Shown: in pieces, positions 24,910-33,937 of the stretch | Numbering within the stretch: position 1 is the first letter of the stretch | How the letters are laid out: every line of letters starts with the position of its first letter | Source of the DNA: Ralstonia sp. A12 | Lineage (GTDB): Bacteria > Pseudomonadota > Gammaproteobacteria > Burkholderiales > Burkholderiaceae | Direction: 5' to 3' | Assembly (NCBI RefSeq): GCF_000801955.1 | Contig: NZ_JSZO01000001.1 | Location: 372,001-436,000 of the forward strand | DNA length: 64,000 bases | Position numbers and translations under genes: made by a program | Notes under the pieces: model-generated | The model's input: the letters and a program-made list of their open reading frames with translations, nothing else | What the model was told of the DNA's origin: nothing | Databases searched by the model: none

Positions 24910-26649
24910 TTACTGCATCGACGGCAGGTTGCCGATACGCACCAGCATCTCGGTGAACATCTGCATGTCCAGATCGAGATCCGGCACTTCCTTGTACTCG
25001 TTGGCGTTGTGTGCGGTGTACTTCTTGCCGGGCATGGCCGGGCCAAAGTTGATGGCATTCGGCATCAGCTTGGCGGTCGTGCTGCCCGCAGTTGGCACGG
25101 GCTTGGCGTCTAGGCCAGTCGTGTCACCGTAGATATTGAGCAGCGTCGACAGCCAGGCGCCCTTCGGATCGCGCGCCATCCAGTTGCCCTGGTCGTGGTT
25201 GATTTCCAGCGCGACGTGGTTGGTGTTGGCCCATGCGTTGATCTTGCCGGCGATCTCACCGCGCAGCGCATCGGGCGTCTTGCCGCGCGGCATGCGCACG
25301 TTGGCGGTCACCTCCACACGGCCGTTCTTGTCGCCGATCACGGTGGGCGAGATGGTGAACGGGCCCATGAAGTCGTCCTTGTAGGCGAGGCCCATGGTGT
25401 TACCTAGGTAATCGGTGCCGTACAGGTCGGCGAGGTAACGCACTGCGTGGGCGTAGGCGTTGTCGGCCAAGCCAATATCTGCTGCGCGCAGGAACAGCGC
25501 CAGGCGCGGCAGCGGGTTGACACCCTCTTCCGGACGCGAACCGTGCGCCGACGTGCCAGTGACCTTCACGACAATGCTGTCCGCATTGCGCGTGATGTCG
25601 ATCGAGAACTTGCCCTGCGCGGCCAGGCTGCTTACAAAGGCATCGCGCTTGGCTTCGAGCGCGGCGGCGGCCACACCCAGATCACCCCCCTTAAGCGTGG
25701 CGGTCGCCGTCTGCGGGATGGAACTGGCCGACGCCGCGCCCGTCATCGAAGCAATGGCCGTACGCGAAGCATCGCCAGCCTGAGCCGGGAAGAACACCTT
25801 CAGCGCGCCCGTGCCCTTTTCCGCCACCACGGCCGGATATTTGCTGTCGAGCACGATGTTGTACGCCGGCAGTTGCGTGCGCTCGCGGTAGTACTTCATG
25901 CCATCGCCGCCGGTTTCTTCCGTGGTCTCGATCATCAGACGGATCGTGCGCGCGAGCGGTACACCGCTGTCCTTGACCGTCTTCATGGCATACAGCGCCG
26001 CGGCAATCGAGCCTTTGTCGTCGATGGTGCCGCGACCGTACAGCAGGCTGCCTACGCGCGTGACCTTGAACGGATCGAGCTTGGTGCCATCGCTGAGCAC
26101 CCATTCTTCGGCCTTGGCAGGCACGACGTCGGCGTGCGTCAGGATGCCGAATTCGTCCGAGCCGGTGCCGGGCAGCGTGACTTCGAACACGCGATTGTCG
26201 ACGTTGCGATACTTCAGGCCGAAGTCATTGGCCATGCCCTCGATCAGCTTGCCGAACGCCACGATGGCAGGGTTCTCATGCTGCGGAACCTTGTCGTCGC
26301 GCACGGTGGGCAGCGCGACCATCTTCTCGATCGACCCAATCACGGCTTGCTGATTGTGCAAACGGTTATAGACACCGAGCAGGCGGCCGATGTTGACGAG
26401 ATCATCGCCCGTCAGCGCAGCCTTTTTCTGATACGCGGCAACGCTGCCTGCAACCTGCGGATCCGCCTTGGCCGCGGCAGCCAGGAAGCTATTCAGGTCA
26501 GCCGAAGCCTTGGATTGCTCCGCCGCGACCAGCGCGTCAAGCTGAGGTTTTTGGAGCGTGACAGCAAAGGCGCCGGTACCGAACGCGAGTGACAAGACGA
26601 CCGTCAGCGAGGACAGACCCATATGGACAGTGCGAGCAGTGCGTTGCAT
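24910..26649 (-). CDS. secreted M20-family metallopeptidase (dipeptidase-like)
   Basis: A 579-residue zinc peptidase of the M20/M28/M40 superfamily with an N-terminal signal peptide (VHMGLSSLTVVLSLAFGTGAFA), hence periplasmic or exported. Metal-site segments are visible as GILTHADVVP near residue 170, GRGTIDDKGSIAAAL near 200, and ETTEETGGDGMKYY with the general-base glutamates. A bacterial dimerisation insert follows, with HGSRPEEGVNP, and the C-terminal histidine region YTAHNANEYKEVPD. It resembles Xaa-His dipeptidase/PepV-type enzymes that cleave small peptides. The start at 26649 places the signal sequence properly. Confidence 0.9.
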   Translation of the reverse strand: MQRTARTVHMGLSSLTVVLSLAFGTGAFAVTLQKPQLDALVAAEQSKASADLNSFLAAAAKADPQVAGSVAAYQKKAALTGDDLVNIGRLLGVYNRLHNQQAVIGSIEKMVALPTVRDDKVPQHENPAIVAFGKLIEGMANDFGLKYRNVDNRVFEVTLPGTGSDEFGILTHADVVPAKAEEWVLSDGTKLDPFKVTRVGSLLYGRGTIDDKGSIAAALYAMKTVKDSGVPLARTIRLMIETTEETGGDGMKYYRERTQLPAYNIVLDSKYPAVVAEKGTGALKVFFPAQAGDASRTAIASMTGAASASSIPQTATATLKGGDLGVAAAALEAKRDAFVSSLAAQGKFSIDITRNADSIVVKVTGTSAHGSRPEEGVNPLPRLALFLRAADIGLADNAYAHAVRYLADLYGTDYLGNTMGLAYKDDFMGPFTISPTVIGDKNGRVEVTANVRMPRGKTPDALRGEIAGKINAWANTNHVALEINHDQGNWMARDPKGAWLSTLLNIYGDTTGLDAKPVPTAGSTTAKLMPNAINFGPAMPGKKYTAHNANEYKEVPDLDLDMQMFTEMLVRIGNLPSMQ

Positions 26650-26788
26650 TGAAACGTTTCCGAAAAAGGCGAAGGCGCCATCATAGGGGCGATGCCTGAT
26701 GTGCGCATTGTGCAGTGCCACAACCCCGGCTGCTCGGGCCGTGCAGCGTTGCGGGTTATGCTTGGTGCTTTCCCAGGAGGCTCGCCAC

Positions 26789-27181
26789 ATGGAACCGTGT
26801 CTGGACACCGCCCCCACGCTGCTTGACGTGCTGGAAGAATTGCGCCGGCGCGAGCCCATCTTCCACCGGCCGGAATTCGGTACTCGCCGCGAAGATTTCG
26901 AGCGCATGACCACGGAGGATTTCTGGGAAACCGGCGCCTCAGGCCAGCGCTATAGCCGCAGCTACGTGCTCGGCGTGCTGGATGCCCGGCATGGACACAT
27001 CGGGGAAGAATTCTGGCAAACGCGGGACTTCCGCTGCCAGGAGATCGCGCCGGACAACTATCTGCTGACGTACACGCTGGTGCAGTCGAATCGCACGACA
27101 CGCCGGGCAACGCTTTGGCGACGCACCGCAGACGGCTGGAAGGTCGTGTACCACCAGGGGACGGTAGTCGCAGACGCCTGA
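26789..27181 (+). CDS. DUF4440/SnoaL-like small protein
   Basis: A 130-residue soluble protein with the cone-shaped NTF2-like pattern: N-terminal helix LLDVLEELRRREPIFH, then EFWQTRDFRCQEIAPDNYLLTYTL and RRATLWRRTADGWKVVYHQGT, whose final TADGWKVVYHQGT is the typical DUF4440 C-terminal strand. A consensus AGGAGG lies 8 bases before the ATG at 26789, favouring that start over the longer frame. Function unknown; relatives range from enzymes to binding proteins. It is divergent from the M20 peptidase gene. Confidence 0.85.
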   Translation: MEPCLDTAPTLLDVLEELRRREPIFHRPEFGTRREDFERMTTEDFWETGASGQRYSRSYVLGVLDARHGHIGEEFWQTRDFRCQEIAPDNYLLTYTLVQSNRTTRRATLWRRTADGWKVVYHQGTVVADA

Positions 27182-27186
27182 ACGCA

Positions 27187-27212
27187 AAAAAGCCCGCAGA
27201 AGCGGGCTTTTC
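27187..27212. terminator. bidirectional terminator between the DUF4440-like gene and tRNA-His
   Basis: AAAAAGCCCGC-agaa-GCGGGCTTTT, a perfect stem with A- and T-runs on opposite sides, lies between convergent units and serves both. Confidence 0.85.
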
Positions 27213-27223
27213 TACTGAAACTT

Positions 27224-27299
27224 TGGGGTGACCGATGGGATTCGAACCCACGACAACCAGAATCACAATCTGGGACTCTACCAACTGAGCTACGGCCAC
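27224..27299 (-). tRNA. tRNA-His (anticodon GTG)
   Basis: On the minus strand a full cloverleaf is readable: acceptor GTGGCC, D-arm GTAGCTCAGTTGGTAGAG, anticodon arm CAGATTGTGATTCTG with GTG at the anticodon, T-arm with GTTCGAATC, and an encoded 3' CCA (27224-27226 on plus). The base preceding the acceptor (27300) is G on the minus strand, which supplies the extra 5' G-1 typical of tRNA-His. dusA lies immediately upstream on the same strand. Confidence 0.97.
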
Positions 27300-27388
27300 C
27301 GTCGTACGAACAGTACAAACTGACTACTGCTCGGCGAAAAACGAAATTATACGAGCATTCTGTCGGTGTGACTAGGGGGTGCTGCAAT

Positions 27389-28423
27389 TTATGCTGCGAC
27401 CGCCTCCTCGCCCGATTCATCACCCCGCCGCAAGTGCGCACGCGCCTCATCAAACAGTGCATGGGCATCCGCCAGCGTCCTGACGCGAGCAAGCGCCTTG
27501 GAGTCCGACAGCACACGCCGCCAGCCGCGCGCACCCGCCACGCCGCGATACAGCCCCAGCATGTGCCGCACCGCCGCGCCGGCATAACCGCCACGCTCCA
27601 CCCAGCGACCGACGTAGGCAATCATCGCGTCCTCCACCTCGGCGCGCGTGAGGGCTTGCGTGCCGGCGTCGTAATAACGCGCGTCAAACGCGGCCATCAG
27701 ATGCGGATGGTGATACGCCTCGCGGCCGATCATCACGCCATCGACGTGTGCAAGGTGCGTGTCGATCTGCTCCAGCGTCTGTACGCCGCCGTTGAGCAGG
27801 ATCTCCAGATGTGGGAAATCGCGCTTGAGCTGGTAGACGACCTCGTAGCGCAGCGGCGGAATCTCGCGGTTTTCCTTCGGGCTCAAGCCTTTCAGGATGG
27901 CGTTGCGCGCATGGACGATGAACGTCTCGCAACCGACTTCAGCGATGGTGCCGACGAAATCGCGCACGAAGTCGTAGGTCTCGACGGCGTCGATGCCGAT
28001 GCGATGCTTGACCGTGACCGGAATCGATACTGCATCACGCATCGCCTTGACACCTTCGGCCACCAGCTTGGGCTCGGCCATGAGGCACGCGCCGAACGCA
28101 CCACGCTGCACACGCTCGGACGGGCAACCGCAATTGAGGTTGATCTCTTTGTAACCCCACTGCTCGCCGAGGCGTGCAGCCTGTGCCAGATCGCCGGGTT
28201 CGCTGCCGCCAAGCTGGAGCGCCACGGGGTGCTCGACCTCATCAAAGTCGAGGTGGCGTGGTACGTCGCCGTGCAGCAGCGCGCCGGTTGTCACCATTTC
28301 CGTGTAGAGCCAGGTGTGGTGCGAGATCTGACGATGGAAAAAACGGCAGTGGCGGTCCGTCCAGTCCATCATGGGCGCGACGGACAGGCGACGTGGGTTC
28401 GGCGTGGGGCGTTCAGCGGTCAC
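27389..28423 (-). CDS. dusA: tRNA-dihydrouridine synthase A
   Basis: FMN enzyme of 344 residues that reduces uridines in the tRNA D-loop to dihydrouridine. The N-terminus RRLSVAPMMDWTDRHCRFF is the DusA-specific form of the FMN-binding strand. The catalytic cysteine lies in INLNCGCPSERVQRGAFGA, and NGGVQTLEQI and GVMIGREAYHHP mark the phosphate-binding end of the barrel. The start is GTG at 28423. The gene lies 89 bp upstream of tRNA-His on the same strand, a fitting but not necessarily functional link. Confidence 0.95.
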   Translation of the reverse strand: MTAERPTPNPRRLSVAPMMDWTDRHCRFFHRQISHHTWLYTEMVTTGALLHGDVPRHLDFDEVEHPVALQLGGSEPGDLAQAARLGEQWGYKEINLNCGCPSERVQRGAFGACLMAEPKLVAEGVKAMRDAVSIPVTVKHRIGIDAVETYDFVRDFVGTIAEVGCETFIVHARNAILKGLSPKENREIPPLRYEVVYQLKRDFPHLEILLNGGVQTLEQIDTHLAHVDGVMIGREAYHHPHLMAAFDARYYDAGTQALTRAEVEDAMIAYVGRWVERGGYAGAAVRHMLGLYRGVAGARGWRRVLSDSKALARVRTLADAHALFDEARAHLRRGDESGEEAVAA

Positions 28424-28466
28424 AGCAAAATCAACAGTTCAATTCAGGCGCGCAGTTTACCGGTTT

Positions 28467-29576
28467 CTAGTCCGACAACCCCAGCAGCGGGTGCTGCTCA
28501 CGGCGCCAGGGCGAGACGAAGAAGGCGGCCACCTCATCGTCACGCACAGCATCGATGCCCGCGTGCTTCCACTTGGGAGAATGGTCCTTGTCGACAGCGA
28601 GTGCGCGAATACCTTCGACACCGTCGCCTTCAGCAAACACGTGCGTCATCATGTCCAACTCGCGACGCAGTTCGTCGGCCAGCGTGGTATGGCGGCCGCG
28701 GCGGATCAATTCCAGCGTCACGGCCATCATCATCGGCGAACGCTTGGCCATGTGAGCTGCGGTCTGTGCAGCCCAGTCGGCATCGGTACTGTCAGCCAGT
28801 GCGGCCAGAATGGCGGGGACGGTTGCTTGACCAAAGCACGCGTCAATTGCGGTGCGGTGCGGACCAATAAGCGCTTTGGCGGCGCCCGGCGCGGTTGCCG
28901 CTTCGGTGAAGCACGCGACGATCTGCTCGGCACTCTGCCAAGCCCCTTCGCGCAAGCGCTGCACGACGGTGGCCAACGCCTCAGTCGTGACATGGCAATC
29001 CGCCAGGCCGATCGACAGCGCATCTGCCGCCTCGATCATCTGCCCGGTCACGCCCAGGTATTCGCCCACATGGCCCGGCACGCGCGCCAGGAACCAGCCG
29101 CCGCCCACATCGGGGAACAGGCCGATGTTGGTCTCAGGCATGGCCATCTTCGTGCGCTCGGTCACCACGCGCAGCGACGCGCCCTGCGAGATGCCCATGC
29201 CACCGCCCATCACCACGCCGTCCATCAGCGCGATGTAGGGCTTGGCGTATTGGAAGATCAGGTGGTTGAGGCGGTATTCCTCGGTAAAGAACGTAACCAG
29301 TTGCGGGTCGCCCGCCGTGGCGGCGCGGTGGAAGAAACGGATGTCGCCACCCGCGCACAGGGCCTTGCCGCCCTCGCCGCGCAGGATGACGGCGTGGACT
29401 GCCGGATCGTGCTGCCAGGCCATCAACGCATGTGACATCGCGCGGATCATCTCCAGCGACAGTGCATTGAGCGCCTGCGGCCGGTTCAGCGTCAGCCAGC
29501 CGATGCCACCGCGTACTTCAGCGATCACGTTGGGCTGGACGTCAGTCTGGGGCGCGGCGGGAGCAGTGGATTGCAT
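28467..29576 (-). CDS. enoyl-CoA hydratase/isomerase family, 3-hydroxyisobutyryl-CoA hydrolase-like
   Basis: A 369-residue crotonase-superfamily protein. The length, about 100 residues beyond ordinary enoyl-CoA hydratases, matches 3-hydroxyisobutyryl-CoA hydrolase of valine degradation. The first oxyanion-hole strand reads AVILRGEGGKALCAGGDIRFFH; the second reads ALMDGVVMGGGMGISQGASLRV, with PETNIGLFPDVGGGWFLARVP containing the catalytic acidic region. The C-terminal extension includes the conserved end HSPKWKHAGIDAVRDDEVAAF. The start MQSTAPAAPQ at 29576 follows from the domain boundary. It lies between dusA and a divergent sterol desaturase-family gene. Confidence 0.88.
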   Translation of the reverse strand: MQSTAPAAPQTDVQPNVIAEVRGGIGWLTLNRPQALNALSLEMIRAMSHALMAWQHDPAVHAVILRGEGGKALCAGGDIRFFHRAATAGDPQLVTFFTEEYRLNHLIFQYAKPYIALMDGVVMGGGMGISQGASLRVVTERTKMAMPETNIGLFPDVGGGWFLARVPGHVGEYLGVTGQMIEAADALSIGLADCHVTTEALATVVQRLREGAWQSAEQIVACFTEAATAPGAAKALIGPHRTAIDACFGQATVPAILAALADSTDADWAAQTAAHMAKRSPMMMAVTLELIRRGRHTTLADELRRELDMMTHVFAEGDGVEGIRALAVDKDHSPKWKHAGIDAVRDDEVAAFFVSPWRREQHPLLGLSD

Positions 29577-29723
29577 GTGTCTCGTGTTGTGTTTTGGGAA
29601 TGACGGGTCGCACTGTACACGACGCACCGCGCAAGCGAGGAAGGGCTCTAGCGCACCCTCTTTCGCGGCGCAGATGTTGGGCGTATATCTGCGAGTTGGA
29701 GACAACACACACCACAACAATCA

Positions 29724-30629
29724 ATGAATCCTGCCAACGGCGCCCCGGGCGCATCCAGTTTTGACCCAGGCCTGATCCTGCTGGCCTTCGCGCCGGTCTT
29801 CCTGCTGACCATCGGTGCGGAGGCCTGGTACTGGCGCAAGCGCGATCCGTCCGTCTACAGCCTGAAGGACACCGTTTCAAACGCCTGCCTCGCACTGATG
29901 CACCAGGCGTCGGATGCGTTCTTCCTGTGGCTGATGGTCAAGACAGTCTATTCATGGACGTACAGCCACGGCCTGCGCGCGGTGCCCGAGACATGGTGGT
30001 CGTTCGCCCTGCTCCTGCTGCTGCAGGATTTTCTCTACTACTTCTTCCATCGCGCCAGCCATCGCGTGCGCTGGATGTGGGCATCACACGTGACGCACCA
30101 CTCGTCGGAAGGCATGAACTTCTCGACTGCCTTCCGCCAGAGTCTGACCTACCCCATCTCGGGGATGTGGCTGTTCTGGATTCCGCTCGCGTGGATCGGC
30201 TTTACGCCGGATTGGGTGATCCTGGCCGTGGGCCTGAACCTGGCGTTCCAGTTCTTCGTGCACACGCGGCTGGGTGCACTGGATTCACGCTACGCGGGTT
30301 TCTGGCGCTGGCTCGGGCAATACATCAACACGCCGTCTGTGCATCGTGTGCACCACGCCAAGAACCCACAGTACATCGACCGAAACTACGCCGGTGTGCT
30401 GACCATCTGGGATCGCATGTTCGGCAGCTTTGTCCCCGAAGAAGAAGCGCCCGTGTTCGGCATCACGCGGCAAGTCCATACGCACAACCCAATTACCCTC
30501 ACCTTCCACGAGTGGCGCGACATGTGGGCGGATGTGCTTCGTGATCGGGACCTCCGCTATCTGTGGAAGCCGCCCGAGTGGCGCAGCCCGCGTTCGACGA
30601 TGACGGCCGAAGCGATGCCGCTCACATGA
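29724..30629 (+). CDS. sterol desaturase / fatty acid hydroxylase family membrane protein
   Basis: A 301-residue integral membrane di-iron protein of the ERG3/BAX hydroxylase superfamily. The histidine clusters are HRASHRVRWMWASHVTHHSS in the first half and SVHRVHHAKN in the second, with hydrophobic segments around residues 10-30, 50-75, 80-100 and 140-180. The bacterial substrate is unknown; alkylglycerol- and sterol-type hydroxylases belong here. The 3' end overlaps that of the convergent LysR gene by 8 bp. Confidence 0.88.
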   Translation: MNPANGAPGASSFDPGLILLAFAPVFLLTIGAEAWYWRKRDPSVYSLKDTVSNACLALMHQASDAFFLWLMVKTVYSWTYSHGLRAVPETWWSFALLLLLQDFLYYFFHRASHRVRWMWASHVTHHSSEGMNFSTAFRQSLTYPISGMWLFWIPLAWIGFTPDWVILAVGLNLAFQFFVHTRLGALDSRYAGFWRWLGQYINTPSVHRVHHAKNPQYIDRNYAGVLTIWDRMFGSFVPEEEAPVFGITRQVHTHNPITLTFHEWRDMWADVLRDRDLRYLWKPPEWRSPRSTMTAEAMPLT

Positions 30630-31491
30630 ACGGCGGCCCGAAGCGCGTCGCGATATGGTTGGTCGAATCAAACAGCTCGCGCAACACCGGGCTCGTGCAC
30701 GTCGGCTGCACATACAGGTAGAACGCGACTTCCGGCAGGCGCGGCAAGCCATCTGCCTCGGTCAGCACGCGCATGTTTGCGTCGAGCAGTTCAGTCGTGC
30801 GTGCGGTCACGCCCAGCCCGGCGCTGATCGCGGCCCGGATGCCGGTCAGGGTTGGCGAGAGATAGCTCGTGCGCCACGGAATATGGTGCGCATCCAGGCA
30901 CTCGATCGATAGCTGGCGGAACAGGCTCAACTCATCCGCCATCACCAGCGGCACCGGCGCGGCGGAATTGAAGATGAAGTCTTCCGCGCAGATCCACACC
31001 ATGGGCGACGTCCGCAGCTTGATGCCCGGAAAGGCATCGTCATAGCGGGTGGAGATCGCCAGATCGAGCGTCTTGTCGCGCAGTGCGTCCATGAGGAACG
31101 GGCTGCGGCCGACGTTGATTTCCATCTGCAACTCAGGCGAGAGCTTGGACAACCTGCGCAGCAGGTTTGGCAGGATCGAATCCGCCACGTCGTGTGGCGA
31201 GCCGATGCGGATCTTCTCAGCCGGACCACCCGTCTGGATCACCTGCACGGCCTGGTCATTCAATGCCAGGATCTTGTGCGCATAGGCGACGAGCCGAACG
31301 CCATCCGGCGTCATCATCTTGTGACGGCCGCGCTTCTCGAACAGCGCACACCCCATCTCCTCCTCTAGACGCTGCATCTGCTGGGTGACGGCAGATTGCG
31401 TCCGCCCCACGCGCGCAGCGGCTGCGGCAAAGGTTTCATGCTGCGCAATCGCCACGAAGGTGCGCAGCAGGTCGATATCCAGGTTCCGCAT
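30622..31491 (-). CDS. LysR-family transcriptional regulator
   Basis: A 289-residue LTTR. The N-terminal winged helix reads MRNLDIDLLRTFVAIAQHETF, then AAARVGRTQSAVTQQMQRLEE and GRHKMMTPDGVRLV. The effector-binding domain spans about 90-289. The start at 31491 excludes an upstream open-frame extension. It is divergent from the amino-acid ABC transporter operon with a 186-bp shared region containing a long inverted repeat, so it probably controls that operon in response to a sulfur compound or amino acid; the ligand is unknown. Confidence 0.93.
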   Translation of the reverse strand: MRNLDIDLLRTFVAIAQHETFAAAAARVGRTQSAVTQQMQRLEEEMGCALFEKRGRHKMMTPDGVRLVAYAHKILALNDQAVQVIQTGGPAEKIRIGSPHDVADSILPNLLRRLSKLSPELQMEINVGRSPFLMDALRDKTLDLAISTRYDDAFPGIKLRTSPMVWICAEDFIFNSAAPVPLVMADELSLFRQLSIECLDAHHIPWRTSYLSPTLTGIRAAISAGLGVTARTTELLDANMRVLTEADGLPRLPEVAFYLYVQPTCTSPVLRELFDSTNHIATRFGPPFM

Positions 31492-31535
31492 CGCGTTGTC
31501 TTTGCCCGAACACTTCAGAGCCTCTAATGGATTCA

Positions 31536-31570
31536 GGCCAATTATTAAATTGTCCTGGGTAATTTTGGCC
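31536..31570. promoter_or_regulatory. putative LysR operator between the regulator and the ABC operon
   Basis: GGCCAA (31536-31541) and TTGGCC (31565-31570) are perfect inverted arms 23 bp apart, enclosing ATTA-N12-TAAT, close to the LTTR T-N11-A pattern. The centre is about 62 bp from the LysR start and 125 bp from the transporter gene. Confidence 0.55.
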
Positions 31571-31677
31571 GATAACCTGCAGAAAACCCAAACAAAACTG
31601 AAGTAATTCAGGCAGACACCCGGGCCGCTGGGCAAGCGGTCAAGCGTTGGACCCGTTTCATACAAAGGAGGAAAGAC

Positions 31678-32502
31678 ATGTGGGCACGAAACGTCGCGGC
31701 CGGGATGATGGCCGCCCTGACCTTGGCAAACTTCGCACACGCCGATGCGCTGGCTGACATCAAGTCACGCGGCACCCTGGTGTGTGGCACGCAGAATGCC
31801 AGTGAACCCTATGCCTTTCCTGACGCCGCCACGCGCCAGATCGTGGGCTTTGATGTCGACGTGTGCCGTGCGCTGGCCCAGGGGCTCGGGGTCAAGCTTG
31901 AGCACCCCGCGCTGTCGACCGACGCGCGCATCCCCGAGTTGAAGACGCATCGCGTGGATGTGCTGGCCGCCGCTGTGGCATGGATGCCTGCCCGCGCAAA
32001 CCAAGTCGATTTCAGCAACCAGTATTTCGTTGCGCCTATCCGTGTGCTGGTGCGTGCGGATTCGCCCATTCAGACGCTGGACCAGCTCGCCAACAAGAAG
32101 ATCGCCGCGTCGGAAGGCTCCAGTTCGGCAGCGGTCTCGGTCACGCGCCTGCCGGATTCACGCCTGCTGACGTTCCACGATATTTCGTCGGCATATTTGG
32201 CCCTGCAGCAAGGCAAGGTTGATGGGCTGGTGGCGGGGCAACTCGTGCTGGCGCGCTTTGCCAATGAGGCGGCGCAGAAAGGCGGGCAGCAATATCGCCT
32301 GCTGACGGCACCGGTCTATGAAGAGCGTTGGGGCGTGGTGATGAACAAGAACGAGCCCGCCCTGATGGCCGCCATCAACAAGGTCCTAGCGGATTACGAT
32401 CAATCCAGCGGCCTGCAGACGAGCTTCGACAAATGGCTCGGCGCCAAGTCGGTCTACAAGTTCTCGCGCGACTACAAGGTCGAACCGATCAAGGCCCAGT
32501 AA
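31678..32502 (+). CDS. amino-acid ABC transporter periplasmic binding protein
   Basis: A 274-residue family-3 solute-binding protein with a signal peptide (NVAAGMMAALTLANFAHADA). The mature part begins DIKSRGTLVCGTQNASEPYAF and continues with VGFDVDVCRALAQGLGVKLE, the classic polar amino-acid binding fold. DVLAAAVAWMPARANQVDFS and KKIAASEGSSSAAV replace the usual arginine-bearing ligand motifs, so the ligand may not be an ordinary polar amino acid. A TACAAAGGAGG ribosome-binding site precedes the ATG. It is the first gene of a seven-gene operon with sulfur-metabolism enzymes. Confidence 0.92.
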   Translation: MWARNVAAGMMAALTLANFAHADALADIKSRGTLVCGTQNASEPYAFPDAATRQIVGFDVDVCRALAQGLGVKLEHPALSTDARIPELKTHRVDVLAAAVAWMPARANQVDFSNQYFVAPIRVLVRADSPIQTLDQLANKKIAASEGSSSAAVSVTRLPDSRLLTFHDISSAYLALQQGKVDGLVAGQLVLARFANEAAQKGGQQYRLLTAPVYEERWGVVMNKNEPALMAAINKVLADYDQSSGLQTSFDKWLGAKSVYKFSRDYKVEPIKAQ

Positions 32503-32518
32503 CCCACGGGCCGCCGAC

Positions 32519-33211
32519 ATGTTCGATCTCTCGTTCCTGCTCGAAGACGGCTACCTGCGCCTCTTCCGAGACGGCATCCTGACCACCCTGCGTCTGTTTG
32601 TCGTCTCGGGCCTGCTGGCCATCGCAGTCGGTATTTCGCTGGCCACGTTGCGTGCGCTGCCGGTGCGCGCGTTCAAAGCGTTCGTCATCGTGATCGTGGA
32701 GTACCACCGCAACGTACCGATGCTGGTGCAGATCCTGGTGTGGTACTTCGGCGTGCCGCAGTTGCTGCCCGAATCACTCAGGGAGTGGATCAACGCCGGC
32801 AACACCGAGTTCTTCTTCGCGGCCATTGCGCTGGCGCTGAACTCGGGTGCGTTCATCTCCGAAGACCTGCGCTCCGGGCTGCGTGCCATTCCACATACGC
32901 AGCAGGAAGCCGCGTGGTCGATCGGACTGACGCACCTGCAGTCGCTGCGTTACGTGATCCTGCCGCAGGGGATTCGCGTGGCACTGCCGGCGCTGCTCAA
33001 CCAGGCGCTGCTGCTGTTCAAGAACAGCTCGCTGGCGATGGCCATCGGGGTGCATGAGTTGCTCTACCGCACGCGGCAGATCGACAACCTCACCTTCCGC
33101 ACCTTCGACGTATTCCTCATCGCCACGCTGCTGTATCTGCTCGGCACGCTGGCGTTGATGTCGCTGTCGGATCGGGTTGCCAAGCGTCGCACGACGCCAC
33201 TGGGGGTCTGA
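32519..33211 (+). CDS. amino-acid ABC transporter permease 1
   Basis: Inner-membrane permease of the HisMQ family, 230 residues, with about five transmembrane helices. The ATPase-contacting EAA loop reads QEAAWSIGLTHLQSLRYVIL, and QGIRVALPALLNQALLLFKN follows. The family's N-terminal element GILTTLRLFVVSGLLAIAVG is intact. It follows the binding protein by 16 bp and is followed after 4 bp by a second permease, making a heterodimeric channel. Confidence 0.93.
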   Translation: MFDLSFLLEDGYLRLFRDGILTTLRLFVVSGLLAIAVGISLATLRALPVRAFKAFVIVIVEYHRNVPMLVQILVWYFGVPQLLPESLREWINAGNTEFFFAAIALALNSGAFISEDLRSGLRAIPHTQQEAAWSIGLTHLQSLRYVILPQGIRVALPALLNQALLLFKNSSLAMAIGVHELLYRTRQIDNLTFRTFDVFLIATLLYLLGTLALMSLSDRVAKRRTTPLGV

Positions 33212-33215
33212 CGCC

Positions 33216-33908
33216 ATGCTTGAAATCCTGCATGACTATCTGGCGCTGTTTCTGGTAGGTGCGTGGCCGAATGGCCCGCTGGGCGGGGTCGCCGTCACGC
33301 TCATCCTGTCGGTGTTGGGGCTGGTGATGTCGTTTCCGATTGCCGTGCTGATCGGCTTGGCACAGGTCAGCCCCTGCAACTGGCTGCGCAAATGTGCGGG
33401 CGTCTGGACACGCCTGGTACGCGGCATCCCCCTGTTGATGATCATCTTCTGGGCGTACTTTGCGGTGCCGCTGGTGGTTGGCACGGAGGTATCGGCATTC
33501 ACGACGGCCGTATGCGCCATCATCGTGTACGAAAGCGCATTCCTTGCGCAGATCGTCCGCGCCGGGCTCGAAGGATTGTCGCGCGGCCAGATGGAAGCCG
33601 CGCGCTCGAACGGCCTGTCATGGCTGCAGAGCATGCGCTACGTGCAACTGCCGCAGGCGCTGGCCAACATGCTGCCGTCGATCGTCAACCAGTTCGTGTC
33701 GATCATCAAGGCGACGTCGCTTGCCTATGTGATTGGCGTGCCGGAGCTGACCTACTCGGCCGCCCAGGTCAACACCATCACGCTGACCAAGCCGCTGGAG
33801 ACCTTTCTCGTGCTGGCCGCCTTCTATTTCGTGCTGTGCTTCGCCATCTCCCGCTTTGCCGGGCAGTTGGAGCGCCGCATCGCCCGCCGTCGCGCTGGGC
33901 TTGCCTAG
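33216..33908 (+). CDS. amino-acid ABC transporter permease 2
   Basis: Second HisMQ-family permease, 230 residues, same length as its partner. Landmarks are [20 protein letters not shown] near the N-terminus, the arginine loop [17 protein letters not shown], and the EAA loop [20 protein letters not shown]. The ATG at 33216 is used because the longer frame would overlap the upstream permease. It pairs with the preceding permease and the ATPase encoded 29 bp downstream. Confidence 0.92.
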   Translation: MLEILHDYLALFLVGAWPNGPLGGVAVTLILSVLGLVMSFPIAVLIGLAQVSPCNWLRKCAGVWTRLVRGIPLLMIIFWAYFAVPLVVGTEVSAFTTAVCAIIVYESAFLAQIVRAGLEGLSRGQMEAARSNGLSWLQSMRYVQLPQALANMLPSIVNQFVSIIKATSLAYVIGVPELTYSAAQVNTITLTKPLETFLVLAAFYFVLCFAISRFAGQLERRIARRRAGLA

Positions 33909-33937
33909 GAACAAACCCTTGCCGGAGACAACATCCC

